Source of the DNA: DDH964 sp963806685
GTDB lineage: Bacteria > Desulfobacterota > Desulfuromonadia > Desulfuromonadales > DDH964
Direction of reading: 5' to 3'
Assembly: GCA_963806685.1 (NCBI GenBank)
Contig: CAWDZB010000005.1
Location: 1-64,000, forward strand
DNA: 64,000 bases
Numbering within the stretch: the stretch's first letter is position 1; the number at the start of each line of letters is the position of its first letter. The notes beneath the pieces were generated by a model, which had not been told where the DNA came from, did not search any database, and saw nothing but the letters and a program-made list of their open reading frames with translations. The translations under genes and the position numbers were made by a program. Positions 43,395 through 52,693 of the stretch are shown here, piece by piece.

Positions 43395-44505
43395 GTGGAC
43401 AACAGCGATGTCCTGGTGGTCGGCGCGGGGCTGGCCGGACTGAGCGCCGCCCTCGAGGCGGCCCGCGCCGGGGCGCGCGTGACCGTCCTTTGCAAATGTC
43501 GTCCGGGGCGCAGCGGCAACTCCCTGGTCGCGGCCGGCAACCTTTCCGGGCCCTTCAGCGGCGAACCTGCCGAAACCGAACTCTTTGTCCATGATACCCT
43601 GCGCGGTGGCGCGCAAATCGGCGAGCCGGAATTGGTCCGGGCCCTCGCCGCCGACGCTCCGGTGCTGCTCGAATACCTGCGTCGATTTTGACGTCGCCTG
43701 GTTGGAGCAGGAGGGCAAGCCGCTGCGCGGACTCGTTCCCGGATTCAGCCGGCCGCTGACCATCCGTCCGCAGTTGGCGGGATTGCCGCTGGCCACCGCC
43801 GGCTTGAGCCTGACCCTCCCCCTGCTGGCGGCGACCGCCGCCGCGGGGGTGCGGCTGGTGGAGTGGCAAAGCGCGGTCGACCTGCTGGTGGGCGGCGGCC
43901 GGGTCGGCGGGGTGCTGACCCTCGATCGTACCGGGCACCTGCAGCGCTTGCAGGCGACCAGTGTCGTGCTCGCCAGCGGGGGCGGCGGTCGCCTCTTTGC
44001 CTCGAGCAACAACACCCGCGAGATGACCGGTGACGGGCTGGCCCTGGTCTTCGGCCGCCGGGCAGGCAGGGCGGCGGCCGGTGCCACAGGGGCGACTCCG
44101 CGGCAACTCCGCCCGGCTCTTGCACCCTCGATGGCAACGGGCAACGGCAACGATGCTGAAGAGATCCGCCGGCGGCTGCGCGCTCTGCTGCAGGAGCGGG
44201 CCGGAGTGGCGCGCAGCGGTCCGGGACTGAGCCTGGGACTCTCCGAACTGGAGGTGCTCTGCGATCAGTTCGCCTCCGGTCGCCGGGACCTTGCGTCGCA
44301 CCTGTGGTGGGAAACCCGGCACATGCTCGCCACCGCCCGGCTGCTGTTGACCGCGGCCCTCCGGCGCGAGGAAAGCCGGGGCGCCCATTTCCGCGAGGAC
44401 TTTCCCATGCCGGACGAGGAGCGCTGGCGGGGCTCGCTGCTGATTCGGCGCGACAGCGATGGCGAGGCGGCAATGACCTTCCAACCGGCAGCCGAAGATG
44501 ACTGA
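43395..44505 (+). pseudogene. Damaged NadB/SdhA-like flavoprotein
   Basis: GTG 43395 opens the FAD-binding frame (DVLVVGAGLAGLSAALEAAR) that runs to a TGA at 43689. After a one-base step at the T-run 43686-43689 the sequence continues (FDVAWLEQEGKPLRGLVPGF), reaching ATSVVLASGGGGRLFASSNN and the family closing motif EESRGAHFREDFP. The ~370 residues are well short of the ~530 of the family; the substrate-binding middle (EFxQFHPT and the catalytic Arg loop) is absent. It is frame-shifted and internally deleted, so probably not functional. Confidence 0.72.
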
Positions 44506-45127
44506 AGCGGCACTGCTGGTTGCGGCCTGGGGACTCTGGTGCGGTCTCCACTCCTGGCTGGCGCGTCCCGTCGTCCGGGTCTGGATGGAGCAGCGGTTTC
44601 CTTTTCTTGCCGGGAGCTACCGATTGCTCTACAACCTGTTTGCGGCGGTCAGCCTGCTCCCCCTGGCCTGGTGGCAGCTCCAGCAGCCGGCCGGCCGCCC
44701 GCTGCTGATCTGGTCCGGGTATTGGAAGCTGTTGCAGAGCGCCGGCTGGTTAGCGGCGCTGCTGCTCTTCTGGGGCGGCGCCCGGGTCTACCCGCTGCGC
44801 GAGTTTCTGGGCCTGCCCCCGCGCCGGGGAGCTACGCCCACCACCCCGCCGCTGGTCACCGGTGGCGTTCTCGGCGTGGTTCGCCATCCCTGGTATCTTG
44901 CCGCCCTGCTGGTGATCTGGGGACGAAACCTCGACCGGCTGGGTCTGATGACCGCCCTGCTGTTGTCGGTCTACATGGTGTTCGGCGCCCACTTGGAGGA
45001 GCGGCGCCTGCTGCAGCTTTACGGCCCGCCCTACCGGGCTTATCAGCGGCAGGTCGCCGCCTGGCTGCCGGGCAAACTGCTGCTGCGCAGATTGACAGAG
45101 TATTTCACCGAACTTCGTCGCCGCTGA
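44498..45127 (+). CDS. ICMT/NnrU-like membrane methyltransferase family protein
   Basis: 209 residues with about five membrane spans. The conserved end of the isoprenylcysteine-methyltransferase-like fold is visible: GVVRHPWYLAALLVIWG, then AHLEERRLLQLYGPPYRAYQ, the SAM-binding region. The substrate is unknown; bacterial relatives methylate lipids or small molecules. It overlaps the damaged flavoprotein by 8 bp. Confidence 0.75.
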   Translation: MTEAALLVAAWGLWCGLHSWLARPVVRVWMEQRFPFLAGSYRLLYNLFAAVSLLPLAWWQLQQPAGRPLLIWSGYWKLLQSAGWLAALLLFWGGARVYPLREFLGLPPRRGATPTTPPLVTGGVLGVVRHPWYLAALLVIWGRNLDRLGLMTALLLSVYMVFGAHLEERRLLQLYGPPYRAYQRQVAAWLPGKLLLRRLTEYFTELRRR

Positions 45128-45240
45128 TGGCGCCTGGTTTCGGACTTGTGCTGAAGGCAAGGAGCTTGCGGCAGATAACGATCTCGACTAAGATGAATTT
45201 CCCCGGAACCCCGGATCTCCCCGTTTGCCATGGGTCTTGG

Positions 45241-46692
45241 ATGAATATGACACGGAACAATCCGATCGAGCGCCAGCAGCAGCGCCTGATCAACGAAATC
45301 ATGGAGCTGCTGGTCACTCATTACGGAGGGGGATTGAGCGAGTCCGAACTCGATCGGGGGATCGATGTGCTGCAGCGGGCGCTGGAGTTGGCCCGGATCT
45401 CCCATGCGGGCCAGGCGCGCAAGTCGGGAGAGCCCTATTTTTACCATCCGCTACGCGTCGCCCATCTGGCGGCCCGGCATTGGATGGATTTCGCCTCTAT
45501 CATGGCGGCCATTCTTCATGATGTGGTCGAAGATACACCGGTTACCCTGGAGGAAGTCGAAGCCGAGTTCGGGTCCGAGGTGGCGCTGCTGGTCAACGGG
45601 TTGACCAAGGCCGCCGACGAACGGCTGAACCGCCAGGCCCTCAAGGAAAAGACCTATCGCAAGCAACTGCTGGCCGCCATCGAGGATGTGCGGGTCCTCT
45701 GCCTGAAGTTCTGGGATCGGATGGACAACCTGCAGACCATCAGCGCCCTGAATCCCCAGAAACAATCATTGATTGCCGAAGAGACCCGCTCCGTCTACGT
45801 TCCCCTGGCGCGCCATCTGGGTATGGGGCTGGTGGCCTCTGAACTCGACGCGTTGTCGCTGGCGATTCTCTATCCCCGCCGTGCCGAACGCTTCCGGGCG
45901 ACCATCGGCCAGGTCCAGCGGCAGTTTGAACCCGCCCTGCGTAAGCTTCGTGCGGGAATCAACAACAGCTGCGAGCACCACAAGGTTCCGGTCCTGCTCC
46001 GGGATCGCTGGCGCCCCTTCTCCATCGCCGGTTCGCAGACCATGGGGCGTGGCCTGGCCGCCCTCTACACTCTGGAAATCCAGGTCGACCGGACCATGGA
46101 CGCCTACCTCGCCCTCGGTCTCCTGCACGGTCTCTATCCCTCCATCCCCGGCAAGTTGCGTGATCATCTCAATATTCCTTCCCCGTTCGGCTACCAGGCG
46201 CTGAAGACCACCGTGCAGGCGGGAGAAAATCGAGTCCGGGTTGAAATTACCACCCGCAAGCTGGCCCGCTTCAACGAATCGGGGGTGCTCGCTCCCGGTT
46301 TCGAATTCCGCCGTGCCAACTTCCGGGAACTGATGCATTCCCTGCTCGAAGGGGAGTCCGCCTTTGATATGCAAAGTCTGCGGCTGGCTTCCGCCTCAAT
46401 CCAGGTCTACACGCCGCGCGGGGAAATCCGCACCCTCCCCGAGGGGAGCAGTGCCCTGGATTTCGCCTTCGATATCCACGAGGAACTCGGCTTGTATGCC
46501 CTCCGGGCCCGCATCAATGGCCAGACCCGGCTGCTCAAATCCCGGTTGATGGATGGCGATCAGGTCGCCATCGAACGCGGCGAAACGCCGGCCGTGCTCC
46601 CCAAGTGGCTGGAATGGGCGGTCACCCCCAAAGCCCGCAACCGGATTCGCCGCTACCTGCGCAGCCGGGTCAAGGAAGGCGCTAAAGAGTGA
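45241..46692 (+). CDS. RelA/SpoT homologue with intact hydrolase and degenerate synthetase
   Basis: 483 residues from ATG 45241. The HD hydrolase half has His69, His93-Asp94, Glu97-Asp98 (ILHDVVEDT) and Asp159 in KFWDRMDNLQTI, as needed for (p)ppGpp hydrolysis. The synthetase half is eroded: the GYQSLHT loop reads FGYQALKTTV and the acidic catalytic positions are not recognisable. A TGS domain follows (~380-450, IQVYTPRGEIRTLPEGSSAL). The C-terminal ACT domain of long RSH proteins is absent. It overlaps the next gene by 4 bp. Confidence 0.8.
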   Translation: MNMTRNNPIERQQQRLINEIMELLVTHYGGGLSESELDRGIDVLQRALELARISHAGQARKSGEPYFYHPLRVAHLAARHWMDFASIMAAILHDVVEDTPVTLEEVEAEFGSEVALLVNGLTKAADERLNRQALKEKTYRKQLLAAIEDVRVLCLKFWDRMDNLQTISALNPQKQSLIAEETRSVYVPLARHLGMGLVASELDALSLAILYPRRAERFRATIGQVQRQFEPALRKLRAGINNSCEHHKVPVLLRDRWRPFSIAGSQTMGRGLAALYTLEIQVDRTMDAYLALGLLHGLYPSIPGKLRDHLNIPSPFGYQALKTTVQAGENRVRVEITTRKLARFNESGVLAPGFEFRRANFRELMHSLLEGESAFDMQSLRLASASIQVYTPRGEIRTLPEGSSALDFAFDIHEELGLYALRARINGQTRLLKSRLMDGDQVAIERGETPAVLPKWLEWAVTPKARNRIRRYLRSRVKEGAKE

Positions 46693-47775
46693 GCCGGGAT
46701 CTGGTTCTGCCCCTGCTCGGGCTTTTCCTGTGGGGCTGCTGCGCCTTGCTGCCGGCAGCGGCGGTTGCCTCGGGTTCCACAGGCGAGGCCAATATCTTCA
46801 TTTACCACCGCTTCGGTGACCCTCGCTACCCCTCGACCAATATTTCGCTGGAGGCCTTTGCGGCCCAACTGGCCTGGCTCAAGGATGAGGGCCGGCCGGT
46901 CCTGCCGCTGGGAGATGTCGTTCGCCGCCTGGCCACCGGTGAGCCCTTGCCCGAGGGTTGCGTCGTTTTGACCGTTGATGATGCCTTCCGTTCCTTCCTC
47001 GAGGGTGGTATGCCGCTGCTTCGCCGCTACCACTATCCGGTCACCCTGTTTGTCAACACCGATTCTGTGGGGGCCCCCGGCTACCTGACTTGGGGCGAGC
47101 TGAGGGCCCTGGCCGCGGAAGGGGTGGAAATCGGCAATCACAGCGCTACCCACGATTACCTGCTCGAGCATCGCCGCGGGGAAGGGGAGGAGGCCTGGCG
47201 AGCGCGGGTAACGGCCGATATCCGCCGGGCCCAGCAGGCCCTTTCCCGGGAACTGGGGCGTTCGCCGCAACTTTTCGCCTATCCCTTCGGCGAGTTCTCT
47301 CCCGAGCTTCAGGCCTTGGTTCGACAGGAGGGTTTTCTGGGGGCGGTGGGCCAGCAATCGGGGGTGGTCTGGGAGGGGAGCGACCGGTTCGCGCTGCCCC
47401 GGTTCCCGATGGGCGGCGACTATGCCACCCTTGACTGAATTTCGGGACAAGGCCAGTATGCGGGCCCTGCCGGTGACGATTCTGGAGCCGCCATCGCCGG
47501 TGCTGGCCGGACCATCCTGCGGACCGCCGTTACTGCAGCTGCGCATTGACGGGACCGGAATCGAGCTGCGCGGGCTGCGCTGTTTTGTCCAGGGTGAGAA
47601 CAGCTGCCGGGTGGAGCCGGTGGCGGGATCGCCGGGAGAGGAGCTGGTCACCGCCGACCATTCGCTGAGCGGCCGGCGCAACAAGTACACCCTGACCGCC
47701 CAGGGAATCGACGGGACGTGGTATTGGTTCAGTCAGCCCTGGTTTCATCTGCGGCAAGGCGGCAGCGGTGACTGA
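46689..47775 (+). pseudogene. Polysaccharide deacetylase, single-base frameshift near the C-terminus
   Basis: GTG 46689 overlaps the RSH stop. Signal peptide, then a NodB-type domain: FIYHRFGD, VVLTVDDAF (metal Asp), NHSATHDYL (metal His pair), AYPFGEFS. The frame stops at 47438 (GGDYATLD*), but the next frame continues naturally (TEFRDKASMRALPVTILE to GSGD at 47775). One extra T at 47431-47432 explains it. The catalytic domain is complete, so the product may be active even if truncated. It would deacetylate a cell-wall or surface polysaccharide. Confidence 0.75.
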
Positions 47776-48706
47776 AGTAACAGGAGGAAAGGAGCCCTTT
47801 GCCGTCGGCGCCTGAGCGGAGGGCGGCAGCCGAGAGGCGGGTGAGGCGGTTACGGCGGATGATCTGCCGTAGCTCGTCGACATACTCCAGACCGCGGATC
47901 GAATAGCGTTCGAGACCGGCCGCCAGGTCGAGACCGCGCAGCGGCTGGCCGGCAGCGCGCAACTGGGCCCGCTGGTGGCGGAACCCCCGGTAGGCCCGGT
48001 TGGTGTTGATATTCTTCATGTAAGAGTAGAGGGAGGCGGCGACCGTAGGGAAGCGGCGGACTTCATAGGTTTCGCCTTCAGGACGCTTCCGGGGGACAAG
48101 TCCGGCACCGGGAACGAAGGTCCACTCCCCGAAAATATTGTTGGCGCGACGGGCAAAGCGGGAGGTTCCGTAGGCCGATTCCGTTGCTGCCTGGGCCAGC
48201 ACCAGCGACGGGGGAATGACGTCGATTCGTCCCTTGAGGTCGTTGCGCAAATCGGGGTCGTGGAGGATGTCCCCCTCGACACCGTATTCCTTTTCGAACC
48301 CGACCAGTTGATCCATCTCCTCGGCAGAGACTTCCCCCTCGCGGTCGAATTTGTCGAGAACCTGTTCCAGGTGCTGCCGTTCGGCAAGGATTTCGTCGTT
48401 GGCGAGAAGCACCATTGGCAACAGGGACAGGAAGAAAATGTGCTTTTTCTCGGTAATTTTGTCAACCTGGTGGAGATCCGCAGGGAGGGTTTCGAGGATA
48501 AACAGGGGCACCCCGTCGGGGACCGTGTTCCAATTGTAATTCTTGCTGGCGAAAAAGTCCTCCAGCTCACGGTGGGAGGTCGGTCGAAGGGCCTGGAGCT
48601 GGCTGGTTTCCGGAACGACAGCCGCCTCATCCCGGTGGTGACAACCAACCAACGGGACCAGGCCGAGCAACAGAATTCCATAGATGGCGATCAGGGAAAA
48701 ACGCAT
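47729..48706 (-). CDS. Bax-like glucosaminidase, lipoprotein
   Basis: 325 residues from ATG 48706. A lipobox-like VGC near residue 22 suggests membrane anchoring. The glucosaminidase-type domain reads ILAERQHLEQVLDKF, IPPSLVLAQAATESAYGTSR (catalytic Glu in ATESAYG), NNIFGEW and SYMKNINTN, as in the Bax/FlgJ family. It cleaves peptidoglycan. Its 3' end overlaps the convergent deacetylase extension by 47 bp. Confidence 0.82.
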   Translation of the reverse strand: MRFSLIAIYGILLLGLVPLVGCHHRDEAAVVPETSQLQALRPTSHRELEDFFASKNYNWNTVPDGVPLFILETLPADLHQVDKITEKKHIFFLSLLPMVLLANDEILAERQHLEQVLDKFDREGEVSAEEMDQLVGFEKEYGVEGDILHDPDLRNDLKGRIDVIPPSLVLAQAATESAYGTSRFARRANNIFGEWTFVPGAGLVPRKRPEGETYEVRRFPTVAASLYSYMKNINTNRAYRGFRHQRAQLRAAGQPLRGLDLAAGLERYSIRGLEYVDELRQIIRRNRLTRLSAAALRSGADGKGLLSSCYFSHRCRLAADETRAD

Positions 48707-48811
48707 ATTGATAACCGGTTCGCAAATATTGTTCCCAAGGTTGGCGACTGTATTTAACACGCCAGCCCGGATTTGGCAATCACTGCACGTCAACTGCAGG
48801 GAGCACAGACG

Positions 48812-49231
48812 ATGAAGTCTTGGCGCAGCGAACTCTGGTTTCAGTTGCCGACCCGCAACGGTTTTCTTAATATTACCGCAGATGTGGCCGCATGTCTGGA
48901 AAAGAGCGGGATTCGCGAGGGCCTTTGCCTGGTCAATGCAATGCATATTACCGCTTCGGTCTTTATCAATGACGACGAAAGCGGCCTGCACCGGGATTTT
49001 GCCGCCTGGCTGGAGGAACTGGCTCCCGCCGCCCCGCGGAGGAAGTACCACCATCACCAGACGGGTGAGGATAACGGCGATGCCCACCTCAAGCGCAGCC
49101 TGATGGGGCGCGAGGTGGTGGTGGCGGTTACTGGCGGACGTCTCGATTTCGGTCCCTGGGAGCAGATTTTTTACGGGGAATTCGATGGCCGGCGCCGCAA
49201 GCGGGTGCTGGTGAAGATTGTCGGCGAGTAA
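48812..49231 (+). CDS. YjbQ/UPF0047 family protein
   Basis: 139 residues from ATG 48812 after AGGGAGC. The family pattern: GFLNITADVAACLEKSGIREG, LVNAMHITASVFINDDES, HHHQTGEDNGDAHLKRSLMG and the closing GPWEQIFYGEFDGRRRKRV. A thiamine-phosphate-synthase-like small enzyme of unclear physiological role; widely conserved. Confidence 0.9.
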   Translation: MKSWRSELWFQLPTRNGFLNITADVAACLEKSGIREGLCLVNAMHITASVFINDDESGLHRDFAAWLEELAPAAPRRKYHHHQTGEDNGDAHLKRSLMGREVVVAVTGGRLDFGPWEQIFYGEFDGRRRKRVLVKIVGE

Positions 49232-49305
49232 GGGCCGGGAGTTGTCTGCCGATTGCCGATATGGTATTTAATATACTCCCGAAACGGTTATCGCGGAGAA
49301 TGAAT

Positions 49306-49470
49306 ATGGAAACCATAAAAACGGCCAGTTTCGAATATTTAATCAGTCTTGCCCGGGAATTGCCCGAGGGCGGGTATATCTTCACCCTCGACGGCGAGGA
49401 CTATCGCATCGCCGATGTCCTTGAAATCTCCCGGATTGCTGATCGTCACGGATATATCGTTATCTATTAA
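49306..49470 (+). CDS. Small conserved hypothetical protein
   Basis: 54 residues from ATG 49306, seven nucleotides after GGAG (an ATG at 49300 is too close to it). METIKTASFEYLISLAREL and the beta-like GGYIFTLDGEDYRIADV. No family recognised. It lies 22 nt ahead of the ferritin-like gene and probably shares its transcript. Confidence 0.55.
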   Translation: METIKTASFEYLISLARELPEGGYIFTLDGEDYRIADVLEISRIADRHGYIVIY

Positions 49471-49491
49471 ATTCATTCAGGAGAGAAGCGC

Positions 49492-49965
49492 ATGACGCAA
49501 CCGGAACAGGCCTGTTACACTTTCGAGGCCGCCCTCGAGATGGCGGTCAAGATGGAGGAAGAGGGCTTTCGCCACTATCTTGGCGCCTTGCGGATCGTCC
49601 GCGACCGGGCGGCCCAGTTGATTCTCAAGGATGCGGCTCTCGATGAGCTGGATCACAAATATCAACTGGAGAAGGCCCTGGTCGAGGGGCAGATTGAAGG
49701 GCATGCGCTGGATGCTCCGGTGCCGACCATGAATCTTGACTATGTCCTTGAAAAAAAATCCCTGCACCCCGAAGCCGATGGGCGCCAGGCCTTGGCGTAT
49801 GCCATTCATCTGGAAAAAGGCTCCCTCGATTTTTATCGGCGCATGGCCAGGGGCTGCAGCGGAGCGCCGATGGGTAACCTGTTTGAACGCATCGCCAATG
49901 ATGAAAGCCGGCATCTTCAGCAACTGGAAGATCTCTATGAGGAGCATTTCCTGACCGAAAACTGA
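49492..49965 (+). CDS. Ferritin-like/rubrerythrin-type diiron protein
   Basis: 157 residues, four-helix bundle. Two paired Glu/His helices: EAALEMAVKMEEEGFRHY ... LDELDHKYQL and YAIHLEKGSLDFYRRM ... NDESRHLQQLEDLYEEH. The E-x6-Y and DExxH patterns fit a rubrerythrin-like diiron site. No C-terminal rubredoxin domain. It probably handles peroxide or iron in the cytoplasm. Confidence 0.85.
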   Translation: MTQPEQACYTFEAALEMAVKMEEEGFRHYLGALRIVRDRAAQLILKDAALDELDHKYQLEKALVEGQIEGHALDAPVPTMNLDYVLEKKSLHPEADGRQALAYAIHLEKGSLDFYRRMARGCSGAPMGNLFERIANDESRHLQQLEDLYEEHFLTEN

Positions 49966-49992
49966 GGGGCATCCTCAAATCATGCTCAACGA

Positions 49993-50026
49993 CAGCCAAG
50001 GACGCAGATCCGTGGCTGCTTTTTTT
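49993..50026 (+). terminator. Terminator after the ferritin-like gene
   Basis: CAGCCAAGGA-CGCAGA-TCCGTGGCTG, an imperfect stem followed by seven T residues. Confidence 0.75.
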
Positions 50027-50093
50027 AGCCCATCGACTTCCCCCTAAAAACCGATAGGCTGTTAGCAAGATTAATTTCGTGGAGATCCTGCCG

Positions 50094-50456
50094 ATGAACA
50101 GTTTGTCTGGTCATGGGACTCTTCGCTCTCTATGTCGGTGCGGTCTCTCTGGGGCGCTATCTGCGCGAAGATGAGTTTTTCTGCCTGACCGCCATGAAAC
50201 GTCTATGGGGACGGTCCCGGGGCTGATCATGTACTTCGTTTCCCATGTCGCTCTGCCGATGGCATTGGGGATCGTTTTCATTGCCCAGGCGGTTGTTCAT
50301 GATGGGTCCGTGGCACCGCCTCTTCCGAAAATCCAAAATTCGCAGCCGGATAGGGCCATTGCCTCCGCAACAACGCTCGATGAGAAACAAACGGGTGAAA
50401 CATCCTCACCTGCTTTACCCCCGATCCACTTTCTCTCCGCATCCCTGACACCCTGA
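50094..50456 (+). pseudogene. Degenerate two-span membrane protein gene
   Basis: No single frame holds a sensible protein, but neighbouring frames join: MGLFALYVGAVSLGRYLRED, then FFCLTAMKRLWGRSRG in one frame, then GLIMYFVSHVALPMALGIVF and IAQAVVHDG in the next. The break is at the CCCGGGG near 50217, and another near 50105 would give a proper start. The result would be a ~100-residue protein with two membrane spans. I do not recognise the family; decay or sequence error. Confidence 0.35.
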
Positions 50457-50490
50457 AACGACATTCAGAGAACTTTTTTTCGCAGGTGTC

Positions 50491-50517
50491 AATGCCCGAA
50501 ACCGGCCTTCGGGCATT
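50491..50517 (+). terminator. Terminator-like hairpin
   Basis: AATGCCCGAA-ACCGGCC-TTCGGGCATT, a perfect 10-bp stem, just after the degenerate membrane gene. Confidence 0.7.
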
Positions 50518-50882
50518 TGCTGTTTGATGAGGGCCGCTGGATGAATGCGCTGAGGCGGGGGTTCCCAACGGCCGTAAACTCCGGTGAATAACTCAGCCTA
50601 GTTTGTTCGTGTCGCGGCGATACGTGGAACTTATTGAAAATAAAAAGGAAATTAATTTGCCTAAATTGTGGGCAAGGAGGCAGGAGCCCTAAAATCGGCA
50701 GGAGGCAGGGGGAAATTCACAGGTTTTTGAACACCTTTTCCACAGAATTTGTGGAAAAGGGAAGCAGGGCCTTGAAGAGTTTAGGTTTTTTCAGCACGGA
50801 TAAATTTCAACCATTCCAGGTAAGGGCAAGAAGGGGGAGAAAAGGCCATGGACCCTGGGCGGGTTTCCTGCCGCAGCAAGAT
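50518..50882. other. Gene-free interval
   Basis: 365 bases between a terminator and the end of mazG. No gene, RNA or strong repeat recognised; TTTTCCACAGAATTTGTGGAAAA at about 50737-50759 is a palindrome-like stretch. Confidence 0.45.
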
Positions 50883-51614
50883 TCAATCTGTTGCATTTTG
50901 AGGGGGGCAAACATTTCCTTCGGCTACGCGATCAAGAGCCTGGCGCAGGGCCTGTTCAGCGTCCAGGTCAAAACTCCTGCCCCAGGTGACAGCTGCCAGC
51001 AGGAAATCGCCAAAGACCGTTTCCAGCGAAGCATGATCCTTGCCGCTCTCGACCAATCGGGCTAGCCGCTGGTGACTTGCCCGCAAGGCGGCCCCGGCCT
51101 TTGACTTTGCGTCTTCGGTTGCCGTGACCTCTCCCCGACTGGTCCGCTCCAGGAATTTGGCGGCTCGGGCAAGTGCGGGCAGCGTCGCAGGAATGCCGTC
51201 CAGGGGCGAGGCTGACCGTGACCGGGATCCTTTTTCACCGGCCTTGATGCGGTCCCATTGGCGGTTGAGGGCAGGAATTTCCGTTTCGGTGAGATCGCCG
51301 AAGACATGGGGATGGCGGCGCTCAAGCTTGTCGCTGATGGCGTCGGCGACGTCCGCCAGGTCGAAAAGGGCCTGCTCCGCAAAGATCTGGGCATGAAACA
51401 CGATCTGCAAAAGGAGGTCGCCCAATTCGTCCCTGATCTGGGAGGGGTCGTTGTCGTCCAGGGCCTCCAGAAGTTCATAGGTCTCTTCCAGCAGGTAGGG
51501 CTTGAGGGAATGGGTGGTCTGCAGGGCATCCCACGGGCAGCCCTGGGGACCGCGCAGAGTTTGCATGATGCCGTGAAGCCGGCCCATCGACCTGCTGATA
51601 CGGGTATTATCCAT
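50883..51614 (-). CDS. mazG: Nucleoside triphosphate pyrophosphohydrolase MazG
   Basis: 243 residues from ATG 51614 after AAGGAGAC; the frame is open further but without a site. First MazG half: PQGCPWDALQTTHSLKPYL, the acidic LLEETYELLEAL and DELGDLLLQIVFHAQ that coordinate Mg. The second half is recognisable but weaker (SFDLDAEQALRQALDRVAEG). It hydrolyses house-cleaning NTPs and possibly limits (p)ppGpp. Confidence 0.9.
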   Translation of the reverse strand: MDNTRISRSMGRLHGIMQTLRGPQGCPWDALQTTHSLKPYLLEETYELLEALDDNDPSQIRDELGDLLLQIVFHAQIFAEQALFDLADVADAISDKLERRHPHVFGDLTETEIPALNRQWDRIKAGEKGSRSRSASPLDGIPATLPALARAAKFLERTSRGEVTATEDAKSKAGAALRASHQRLARLVESGKDHASLETVFGDFLLAAVTWGRSFDLDAEQALRQALDRVAEGNVCPPQNATD

Positions 51615-51775
51615 AGGGATCGTCTCCTTGCGCCGAGGCGGAAATTTTCTATCGTATGTGGCCAGGAATTGCAACCCTGGGGCTACCGTAAAAGGGGAAA
51701 ATTGTCCTTGCAAATTCCCCGGGATTAGGCTAATACAGAAACTTCCGCTCGGGGGCGAAGGGCCGGGGAATTCCC

Positions 51776-51803
51776 TTGACAATCGGGGGTTAGTCTTTAT
51801 ACT
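51776..51803 (+). promoter_or_regulatory. Sigma-70 promoter of the rpmF-fab operon
   Basis: TTGACA (51776-51781), 16 nt, TATACT (51798-51803), 35 nt ahead of the DUF177 start. A perfect -35 and near-perfect -10. Confidence 0.8.
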
Positions 51804-51838
51804 GGCGGCTCTTTTTCCGGGGGAGGGAGGCACGACGG

Positions 51839-52399
51839 GTGCAACTTCACGTTGACGATATCAAGGAAGTGGGGCTGGCGCTCGATTATCGCGAGCCGCC
51901 TGAAACCTTCCCAGCTCTCGAGGATCTCCAGCAACAGGCCGAGGTGCGCTTCGAGGGGCCGGTCCTGGTGACCGGTCGCGTGCAGCGAATCGCCGAGCTG
52001 ATCGAAGTCGAAGGAGTGGTAAAGGCCGTGGCCAGCATGCCGTGCAGCCGTTGCCTGGAGACCGTCCCCTTGTCGTTGGAGTCCCGCTTTGCCCTGACCT
52101 TCAGCAAGGATCAGCCGATCGTCACCGAGGAAGATACCGATCAGGAAATCGAGCTATCTGCCGAGGAGATGGGGCTGATCCCCTATACCGGAGAGGATAT
52201 CGACCTCCGCGAAGCCATTCAGGAACAGGTGATCATCGCCTTGCCCCTGCAGCCGCTGTGCCGGCCCGATTGCCGCGGGCTTTGCCCCCAGTGCGGTGCC
52301 GACCTGAATCGCGAAACCTGCAATTGCCAACCGCCGGTTTTCAATAACCGGTTTGGAAATCTTAAAGATATCAAAATCGAACGTGACGGGGACGGCTAG
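51839..52399 (+). CDS. yceD: DUF177/YceD protein (rpmF-linked)
   Basis: 186 residues from GTG 51839 after GGGAGG. The DUF177 pattern: RVQRIAELIEVEGVV, CSRCLETV, then a C-terminal zinc-like LCRPDCRGLCPQCGADLN. It is linked to rpmF across bacteria and implicated in 23S rRNA maturation. First gene of the lipid operon. Confidence 0.9.
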   Translation: MQLHVDDIKEVGLALDYREPPETFPALEDLQQQAEVRFEGPVLVTGRVQRIAELIEVEGVVKAVASMPCSRCLETVPLSLESRFALTFSKDQPIVTEEDTDQEIELSAEEMGLIPYTGEDIDLREAIQEQVIIALPLQPLCRPDCRGLCPQCGADLNRETCNCQPPVFNNRFGNLKDIKIERDGDG

Positions 52400-52500
52400 G
52401 GCTGTTCCTGAACTCGGAAGGATGCCAGGCCGGGACTGCCCGGTTTCCGGCATCGCCAAGCACAACGCCCGGCTCTGACCGGCATAAGGAGAACAGAATC

Positions 52501-52680
52501 ATGGCAGTACCCAAGAAGAAAACCTCCAAATCGAAACGCGACATGCGTCGTGCCCATGACGCGCTCAATGCGCCTGGAATCTCGATCTGTCCGCAATGCA
52601 AAGAGCCCAAGCAACCCCACCGGGTCTGCGCGAGCTGCGGGACTTATAAAGGTAAAGAAGTCGTCGCCAGCGAAGAATAA
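52501..52680 (+). CDS. rpmF: 50S ribosomal protein L32
   Basis: 59 residues. MAVPKKKTSKSKRDMRRAHD is the typical L32 start, and CPQC-x10-CASC is the zinc-ribbon form. The gene has the usual place between DUF177 and plsX. AAGGAGAACAGAATC precedes the ATG. Structural protein of the large subunit. Confidence 0.97.
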   Translation: MAVPKKKTSKSKRDMRRAHDALNAPGISICPQCKEPKQPHRVCASCGTYKGKEVVASEE

Positions 52681-52693
52681 TCAGAGGGCCGGC

